From: Desulfobulbaceae bacterium
GTDB lineage: Bacteria; Desulfobacterota; Desulfobulbia; Desulfobulbales; SURF-16
NCBI GenBank assembly: GCA_024637145.1
Contig: JAGXFQ010000026.1
Location: forward strand, 1-38,678
Direction of reading: 5' to 3'
Length of the DNA: 38,678 nucleotides
In this document: positions 33,858 through 38,678 of the stretch, one piece after another
Layout: each line of letters begins with the position of its first letter
How positions within the stretch are numbered: position 1 is the stretch's first letter
The notes under the pieces: model-generated
What the model was told of the DNA's origin: nothing
Seen by the model: only the letters and a program-made list of their open reading frames with translations
Databases searched by the model: none
Program-made: the position numbers and the translations under genes

Positions 33858-34313
33858 ATGTCGTTGTTGAGGGAAAAAAATCTTGTCGCACTCGATAATG
33901 TAGTCGTATCGGCTCTGAAGAACGCCGATCATTACGAAGAGGAGTCGGCAAGGCTTAGTGGTGAATTGGCCCGTTATTTCAAGGAGTTGGCGAATAGGCG
34001 CAGGGAGGCGGCGGAAGACCTGGGCGCTATTCTGCGCCGGTCCGGCGATATGCCGAACAAGCCCGATCAGGACCGGGAAAGCTTCGAAGAAGCGCTGTCG
34101 AGGCTTAAAGCGTTCGTGGCCTCCAATGAAGAGTTGGCGTTGCTCAGGGAACGGGTGAAGAGTGAAAGGGAATTGGCCGAAACGGTGAAGGAGGCCCTGA
34201 ATTTTCCTGTGCCGGAAGAATCCCGTCCCATACTTCAGGAGCTTGAAGCCGAAATCGGCAAGACCCTTATGAAGCTGCGTCAGCTTATAGATTCCGAATC
34301 GACAGGTAGCTGA
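33858..34313 (+). CDS. helical protein, possibly DUF2383/PA2169-like four-helix bundle
   Basis: The 151-aa product is almost entirely charged amphipathic helix. It begins 'EKNLVALDNVVVSALKNADHYEEESARL' and continues 'GELARYFKELANRRREAAEDLGAIL'. The spacing of the first two helices resembles the DUF2383 (PA2169) ferritin-like stress proteins, but the second half is not a clear match. There is no signal peptide or membrane span. It is transcribed with the lipid kinase (3-nt gap; AGTAGAAG before the ATG). The function is unknown. Confidence 0.65.
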   Translation: MSLLREKNLVALDNVVVSALKNADHYEEESARLSGELARYFKELANRRREAAEDLGAILRRSGDMPNKPDQDRESFEEALSRLKAFVASNEELALLRERVKSERELAETVKEALNFPVPEESRPILQELEAEIGKTLMKLRQLIDSESTGS

Positions 34314-34351
34314 TCTTCGCAACGGATCGACCGCTTTGCCGAATTAAAAAG

Positions 34352-34394
34352 GAGTTCTCGGACACCATACTCGATTATTGACCCCAGCTGATTG
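34352..34394 (+). repeat. REP-like repeat copy 2
   Basis: GAGTTCTCGGACACCATACT and the following CGATTATTGACCCCAGCTGATTG stretch align with the copy at 31224 with only a few differences. It lies just after the helical-protein gene. Confidence 0.65.
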
Positions 34395-34704
34395 TCAGAG
34401 CTCACCGCATCAACCTGAAGGGGGAATCCATGCGGAAAACAAAATCGTCATTGACGGCAAAATTCACCACTGAGTAAGATTGATAAACACCCAGTGTTGC
34501 GTTACTCCGACAGCTGGCAGGCTTCGCGTGGAATCAGTGGCAACCTTCCGTGGAATACGCAACCAAACAGTGAGCGGATGTCAATCGAACATCAACTTGG
34601 GTAGCTTGGTCCGCCCCCCGCCTAACACACGGCATCATAAAGGCGGGCAGCGTAAGAGGTAACTGCAACCGGGCTGCTCTACAAGAGCTGCTTTAGGAGA
34701 TGCT
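34395..34704. other. non-coding stretch with no recognised gene
   Basis: This lies between REP copy 2 and the group II intron end. It contains a short near-repeat (GTGGAATCAGTGGCAACC / GTGGAATACGCAACC). It might be the decayed body of the intron, since the stretch leads straight into domain V, but I cannot identify domains I-IV or a reverse transcriptase frame. Confidence 0.3.
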
Positions 34705-34780
34705 TGAGCCGTTTGATGGGAAACTATCACGTACTGTTTTTAGGGGGGAATGGGGCTGAGAGGCCCCTGGCCTACCCGAT
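34705..34780 (+). mobile_element. 3' end of a degenerate group II intron (domains V and VI)
   Basis: GAGCCGTTTGATGGGAAACT is followed by ATCACGTACTGTTTT. This matches bacterial group II intron domain V (consensus GAGCCG..GAAA..CACGTACGGTTC), with the 3' side of the lower stem mutated (ACGGTTC to ACTGTTT). A purine run GGGGGGAA follows, then a domain VI stem (GGGGC...GCCCC) and the end CCTACCCGAT with a candidate branch A. No intron-encoded protein is nearby, so this is a dead fragment. Confidence 0.65.
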
Positions 34781-34810
34781 TCATATTTCACACGAGACGG
34801 AGGAGCAAGA

Positions 34811-36130
34811 ATGGATCAACAAAAGCAAATGATGGGCATGAGCTGGGGCCGATTTGCGGCGATGATCGCGACCTCGACTTTTATCATGTTTTTCTTGATG
34901 TATCAGCTCGTCTATTCAACCGACCACGCAATGTTCAGTTTAAACCGTTTGATCGCCTCATTGGTTATGGGGTGTGTTATGACCATCTTGATGCTGTCCT
35001 TCATGTGGTCTATGTACAAAGGGGTGGGAACCAAAATGGCGGTTCTTGTTTCGGCCACACTGTTAGGTGCGCTTTTTCTGTTTGTGAATAGAAGCCAGTC
35101 ACTAATCGGTGATGTCGGCTTTATGAAGTCTATGATCCCCCACCACTCAATTGCCATAAACAACGCGCGGAAGGCGCGTATCAGCGATCCACGCGTTCGT
35201 GAACTGGCAGACAAGATCATTGCGGCTCAGGTCCGCGAAATAGCCGAGATGAAACAGCTCCTGGATGATATTGCACGAAATGGAGAACGGGGGGAGGCGA
35301 GTCTTCCCCCTCGTTCCACCGAGATAACCCCTGAAATGGAGCGCAAGATGGACCAAAAAATGAAAAAAGGAGAGGAAAAGATAGTATACGATCCACCTAA
35401 ACCTAAAGACGCTCCCGATCAAATCCGCAACTCAGTTATGCTTGGATACAATATCCTAACTAATACGCAAAAGTATGCGGCCGATTATGTGGGTAACGAT
35501 CTCAACTGCCATAACTGTCATTTTGAAGGTGGAATTACAAAAGGAGGAAAAGACGGCGGTATTTCTTATGTCGGCGTCGCCGCTAAATATCCTAAATATA
35601 GAGAACGACAGGATTATGCTGTAGATTTAATGACGCGTGTTAACAATTGTTTTATGCGCAGTTTGAAAGGAAAGCCTCTCCCTGGAGATAGTAAGGAAAT
35701 GACCGCTTTGCTGACATACTACCAGTGGATTTCAAAAGGAATTCCGATTTACGCCGATATTCCCTGGCTTGGACTTCAGAAATTAGAGAGCGACCACAAA
35801 CCGGCTAAGGAAGCTGGTAAGAAAGCTTACAGAGAAATCTGTGCCAAATGTCATGGTGAGAACGGGCAAGGCGGCGAGAAATATCAACAGAATGAAAATT
35901 CTGAGAAATCTAAGTCTGAACACCACAGAATGAGCGGACCTCCCTTATGGGGTAACGATTCTTTTACCGATGGAGCCGGCATGTCCAAATTGGAGGTTAT
36001 GGCTGCATTTGCTTATAATAATATGCCAAAGGGAAATCCTCACCTTGCAAAAGAACAAGCTCTTGATGCGGCGGCATATGTTACAAATCAACCTAGGCCA
36101 AAATTTACGAAAGACAGTAAAGCCTTGTAA
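34811..36130 (+). CDS. DUF305 - diheme cytochrome c (TsdA-like) membrane fusion protein
   Basis: This 439-aa protein has three N-terminal membrane spans (about residues 13-34, 45-67, 75-93). A DUF305 region follows with the His-His motif 'MIPHHSIAI' (His111-112), a metal- or copper-related four-helix domain. The C-terminal half contains two c-type heme sites, CHNCH (233-237) and CAKCH (344-348). The segment '[16 protein letters not shown]' (Cys280) resembles the thiosulfate dehydrogenase TsdA, where a cysteine serves as axial heme ligand. A membrane-tethered periplasmic electron carrier or thiosulfate oxidoreductase is inferred. It has a good ribosome binding site (GGAGG, 7 nt). Codon use is more AT-rich than in the core. 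Confidence 0.8.
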   Translation: MDQQKQMMGMSWGRFAAMIATSTFIMFFLMYQLVYSTDHAMFSLNRLIASLVMGCVMTILMLSFMWSMYKGVGTKMAVLVSATLLGALFLFVNRSQSLIGDVGFMKSMIPHHSIAINNARKARISDPRVRELADKIIAAQVREIAEMKQLLDDIARNGERGEASLPPRSTEITPEMERKMDQKMKKGEEKIVYDPPKPKDAPDQIRNSVMLGYNILTNTQKYAADYVGNDLNCHNCHFEGGITKGGKDGGISYVGVAAKYPKYRERQDYAVDLMTRVNNCFMRSLKGKPLPGDSKEMTALLTYYQWISKGIPIYADIPWLGLQKLESDHKPAKEAGKKAYREICAKCHGENGQGGEKYQQNENSEKSKSEHHRMSGPPLWGNDSFTDGAGMSKLEVMAAFAYNNMPKGNPHLAKEQALDAAAYVTNQPRPKFTKDSKAL

Positions 36131-36196
36131 CAAAAGCATTTATAACTGAATATTTATTATTGAAATAAGACACAAGACCAAGACACAAGGGTCACC

Positions 36197-36323
36197 CATC
36201 AGGATCAAGCCTGATGGTATGAAGGGGGGGGCACGGAGAATCTCAATAGCTCTCGATGGTGTCCTCACTTCATACACGAGTTCTGCACCGAGTTCTGGGG
36301 GCACCATACTCGATTATTGACCT
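36197..36323 (+). repeat. hairpin plus REP-like repeat copy 3
   Basis: CATCAGG-ATCAAG-CCTGATG (36197-36216) is a perfect 7-bp hairpin without a following U-run, downstream of the cytochrome gene. At 36290-36323 is a third copy of the REP-like unit (GAGTTCTGGGGGCACCATAC, then CGATTATTGACC), preceded by a partial duplicate of its first bases at 36278-36284. Confidence 0.55.
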
Positions 36324-36393
36324 CTTTTTTTGACGGATCCTCGAAGGGCGATTCTCTAAAATCAGCCAATCGAAACAAAGGAGTCCTGCCGCA

Positions 36394-37383
36394 ATGTCAG
36401 CAACGGGTTATTATCTTATCTCGGCCTTACTGATGGCCGGTCTGATCTGGGATTGCTTTATTACGGTCTTCAGCGCCAGGGGCTCCGGTTTTTTTACCCG
36501 CTTCTGGACCCGAAATTTCTGGAAGTTTTCATTGATTATCCATCGCCTGCGGCCCATTCATCGCCTGCTTACTTTAATCGGTCCCTTCATGTTACTGACC
36601 ACGATAATTTTCTGGTGGGTTATCATGGGGGGCAGTCTCTTTGCGGCGTTGGTCGCGGTTTCGGATTCGGTGATCAACAGCAAGACCGGAACCGGGGCGA
36701 ATTTTGCCGAAATAGTTTATTTCGTGGGCAGTACCATTACCAGTCTCGGTTACGGCGATTTCGTCGCTTCCGGCGCCCCCTGGACCTATATCAGCTGTAT
36801 CGCCGCTTTCGCCGCCACGGTGGTCATCACCATCTCGCTTTCCTATGTCCTTGCGGTCCTTGCCGCCTCCATCGGTCGTAAAACCCTGGCCCAGAACATT
36901 TATGCCTTGGGAAAGAATCCAGCCGAAATAATCGAAAAATTAAGGAAAGATGAGGAAAAGGGGATTTTCAGGGAATATCTGCTCAATCTTTCCACTGAAA
37001 TCAATCGTATCGCCCATAACCATCTGGCATATCCGGTTCTGCATTTCTTTCACAGCCCGGAGCACGAAAGATCGGTCGCCCGGGCGATACTGCTTCTGTC
37101 CGACTCGTTGTTCCTGTTGAGCAGGATTCCCGGGGAACGGGAGCGCTCCAGCGGTCTGCTGGGAGTATTAATGAGCAGTATCGTAAACTACGGCACTTTG
37201 GCCGACTTCAAGTTGGTTCATCCTACCGACAGGGAGTGTAAGATCGACCGTATCCTTGATGACGCTCACAACCTGAAATTAGATGCGGCACACTCGGATT
37301 TTAGAAAAGCACTGGATAATTATCTGCCGCTGCGTCGGCAACTGGTGGCCATCTGTCTTTCCGACGGCTGGTGCGATGAGTAG
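36394..37383 (+). CDS. two-TM-type potassium-selective ion channel
   Basis: This 329-aa membrane protein has an N-terminal span (about residues 5-27), an outer helix (60-88), a re-entrant pore loop with the K+ selectivity filter 'TSLGYGD' (Thr116-Asp122), and an inner helix (130-158). The C-terminal about 170 residues form a soluble helical domain ending 'LSDGWCDE' with no RCK motif. The pore signature is unmistakable. The regulatory domain is unfamiliar. A ribosome binding site (AAGGAG) precedes the ATG. It stands alone between repeat debris and the small cysteine-rich gene. Confidence 0.85.
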   Translation: MSATGYYLISALLMAGLIWDCFITVFSARGSGFFTRFWTRNFWKFSLIIHRLRPIHRLLTLIGPFMLLTTIIFWWVIMGGSLFAALVAVSDSVINSKTGTGANFAEIVYFVGSTITSLGYGDFVASGAPWTYISCIAAFAATVVITISLSYVLAVLAASIGRKTLAQNIYALGKNPAEIIEKLRKDEEKGIFREYLLNLSTEINRIAHNHLAYPVLHFFHSPEHERSVARAILLLSDSLFLLSRIPGERERSSGLLGVLMSSIVNYGTLADFKLVHPTDRECKIDRILDDAHNLKLDAAHSDFRKALDNYLPLRRQLVAICLSDGWCDE

Positions 37384-37503
37384 TTCAGGCGAAAAGCCGG
37401 ATCGAGGCAAGGAGGATTTTAACTTTGTTATGCCCAAGGCTGCTTTTGTTTAACTTGTGCTCAAACGAGCCGGTATTGCGGAATATTCCGGAGGAGATTC
37501 GTA

Positions 37504-37662
37504 ATGTGTGAAAAAAAAGGTCCCGAGCCGAACAAAGCGTTTGCCAACCTCGCCAAGCCGATGCCCTGGCGGCGCAAACTCCATCTGATCCTGGTGAATA
37601 ATTTTCGAAAACTCCGCAAGAGGCAAGTCTGTTGCGGCAATCCCGATCAGCCGGGCTGTTGA
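37504..37662 (+). CDS. 52-aa basic small protein with C-terminal CCGN-PGC cysteine tail
   Basis: This is a short ORF with an excellent ribosome binding site (GGAGGAG, about 7 nt). The product begins MCEKKGPEPNKAFANLAKPM, has a basic amphipathic middle ('WRRKLHLILVNNFRKLRKR') and ends CCGNPDQPGC. Four cysteines (residues 2, 43, 44, 52) could bind metal or a heme/Fe-S donor partner. I have an impression of similar 'CCGxPGxPGC'-tailed small proteins in deltaproteobacteria but no function to give. It follows the channel gene by 120 nt; a GC-rich hairpin lies just after it. Confidence 0.7.
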   Translation: MCEKKGPEPNKAFANLAKPMPWRRKLHLILVNNFRKLRKRQVCCGNPDQPGC

Positions 37663-37673
37663 CAGTAAACGGC

Positions 37674-37689
37674 GCCGCCGGTCGGCGGC
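37674..37689 (+). terminator. GC hairpin after the small cysteine-tailed gene
   Basis: GCCGCC-GGTC-GGCGGC is a perfect 6-bp stem 12 nt past the stop codon. No U-tract follows directly (the nearest T-run is about 20 nt later), so its terminator function is doubtful. Confidence 0.3.
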
Positions 37690-37903
37690 AGGGATTCTTC
37701 CACGGCATTTTTCCGGATTAATCATCTCCTGGCAATGATCCAGACGGCATGGATAATGCCCGGATATCTCCCAGCAGGGTGAGCAGGATGTTTATCCACA
37801 GAGTTCGATAGCTTGTTGAGTACATTGGCTGTCTTATGAACCTAGCAACGTTAATGTGCTGTTTTCGGAAATACTTTCCTCAATGCTTTCCAGAAACCCA
37901 TGG

Positions 37904-37922
37904 GAGTTCCGGGGACATAATA
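37904..37922 (+). repeat. REP-like repeat copy 4 (short)
   Basis: GAGTTCCGGGGACATAATA joins the start of the 31224-type unit to the ending of the 30765-type unit. It shows that the two classes are one family. Confidence 0.55.
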
Positions 37923-37988
37923 GAATGGCACTAGTTTAAGCCTTTTGAAGCCGAAAAATCCGCTGAAAATATCAGCTGGAATTAGTAT

Positions 37989-38015
37989 ATTTCCGCATGA
38001 AAAACATGCGGAAAT
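37989..38015. repeat. perfect 11-bp hairpin near the IS4 left end
   Basis: ATTTCCGCATG (37989-37999) and CATGCGGAAAT (38005-38015) are separated by five A. A smaller hairpin, GCTGA-AAATA-TCAGC, lies about 25 nt upstream. Together they precede the transposase gene, and may belong to the insertion sequence's subterminal region. Confidence 0.5.
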
Positions 38016-38134
38016 CATTGCCAATACTCCCAGGATTTCACCTGCGGACCAGGTGTCGAAAACCTCTCTCGGCTCAGCAAAAGTTTGCCGAGAAGATGGC
38101 TCTGCTGAAGCGGAAATCCTTCTAGCAAATCGGC

Positions 38135-38678
38135 GTGCTCTTTGAAAACTTCATCCCCCGCGCACTGCTTAAGCCGGAGCAGGCCGGGGCGATGAGCCGC
38201 CGCCGGCTTTTCTCGAAAGAGAACACCTTCTGGGCCTTTTTCAGTCAGGTTCTGGATGCAGACGGAGGCTGCAAAGAGGTAATCCGCAAGCTGCAATCAT
38301 ATGCCTCCATTAAAGGTGTAAAGGTCCCGTCGTCATCGACTGCTTCATATTGTACGGCCCGTAAGAAGCTGGATGAGCGGATGCTCTCCGAAATTCTTGA
38401 ACACACGGCTGCCCAGCTTAACAAAATTCCAAAGGATGGCCTGCTGAACAACCGCCGAGTCATTGTCGTCGACGGGACTGGAGTCAGCATGCCGGATACC
38501 CCGGAAAACCAAGGGGCTTGGCCGCAGTGGTCCTCGCAGAAACCAGGTTGTGGATTTCCGACGGCCCGGGTCTGTGCCTGTTTTTCACTTGAAAGCGGAG
38601 CCTTGCTCAGCCACGCCATCGGCAACAAGAAGAGTCATGAACTGCTGATGTTCCGCCAACAGTTGAAGAGATTTAAAC
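38135..38678 (+). CDS. IS4-family transposase, partial (runs off window)
   Basis: The frame from GTG 38135 to the window end encodes the N-terminal half of an IS4-type DDE transposase: 'RRLFSKENTFWAFFSQVLDAD', then 'STASYCTARKKLDERML', and the first catalytic aspartate in 'VIVVDGTGVSMPDTPEN' (Asp codon at 38471). An in-frame TAG at 38123-38125 separates it from an upstream ATG at 38096 (MALLKRKSF). Either the GTG is the true start or the element carries a nonsense mutation. The catalytic remainder lies outside the window. Confidence 0.75.
   Translation, partial: MLFENFIPRALLKPEQAGAMSRRRLFSKENTFWAFFSQVLDADGGCKEVIRKLQSYASIKGVKVPSSSTASYCTARKKLDERMLSEILEHTAAQLNKIPKDGLLNNRRVIVVDGTGVSMPDTPENQGAWPQWSSQKPGCGFPTARVCACFSLESGALLSHAIGNKKSHELLMFRQQLKRFK

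Noticed and set aside
34480..34662. 60-codon plus-strand frame between REP copy 2 and the intron end
   Set aside because: No ribosome binding site, no family features; more likely decayed intron or other non-coding DNA.
36197..36216. Hairpin after the cytochrome gene as an intrinsic terminator
   Set aside because: The stem is perfect but is followed by TATGAAGGGG rather than a U-run.
30765..37922. The repeats as a CRISPR array
   Set aside because: Copies are few, differ in length, are kilobases apart, and have genes rather than uniform spacers between them; no cas gene is present.

Overview
The window looks like a chromosomal segment of a Gram-negative (diderm), GC-rich anaerobe or microaerophile. 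The closest overall impression is Desulfobacterota/Deltaproteobacteria, inferred from the mix of TamAB, Mla lipid transport, a rubrerythrin-like protein, KtrAB, DUF502 and MarC. That assignment is an inference from gene content, not a database result.

Region 1 (1-27,358) is compact, GC-rich core chromosome, mostly envelope and ion homeostasis. It opens with the 5' end of an IS630-type transposase. Next are tamB-tamA (minus strand), then a divergent mla-type operon (STAS-MlaE fusion, MlaF, MlaD, auxiliary lipoprotein) behind a good sigma70 promoter. These are followed by a YbeL-like zinc-ribbon protein, an MscS channel, cardiolipin synthase, a KtrB-KtrA-HAMP protein operon, a ferritin-like protein and NDH-2 (minus strand), a second MscS, LapA, a beta-CASP ribonuclease, a NodI/NodJ-like ABC-2 exporter, a DUF481 outer-membrane protein, an exported protein, DUF502 and MarC.

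Region 2 (about 27,480-30,720) is an abrupt AT-rich island: four tightly packed, same-strand genes with overlapping or near-abutting starts and stops. I read it as an ABC-three-component (ABC-3C, Lamassu-related) conflict/defence system. Its parts are a 58-aa single-span membrane protein (below the usual ORF length cutoff), a 194-aa protein ending in the ABC-3C C-terminal signature, a 168-aa middle component, and a 625-aa SMC/Rad50-like ATPase with a four-cysteine motif in its coiled coil. The membrane mini-protein and the CTD protein share an SxGxVxGRD motif at their facing ends, which suggests a split membrane effector. This is the best candidate for an under-described system here.

Region 3 (30,720-38,678) is a mosaic of transposon debris and ion/redox genes. 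The debris comprises REP-like repeats (GTTCCGGGGACA type), two remnants of a REP-associated tyrosine transposase, a 241-bp element made of nested inverted repeats, the 3' end (domains V-VI) of a degenerate group II intron, and an IS4-family transposase running off the window. Between these sit a CPA1 Na+/H+ antiporter, a YegS-like lipid kinase with a helical partner, a DUF305-diheme cytochrome c (TsdA-like) fusion, a two-TM-type K+ channel and a 52-aa cysteine-tailed small protein. No rRNA, tRNA or CRISPR array was seen.
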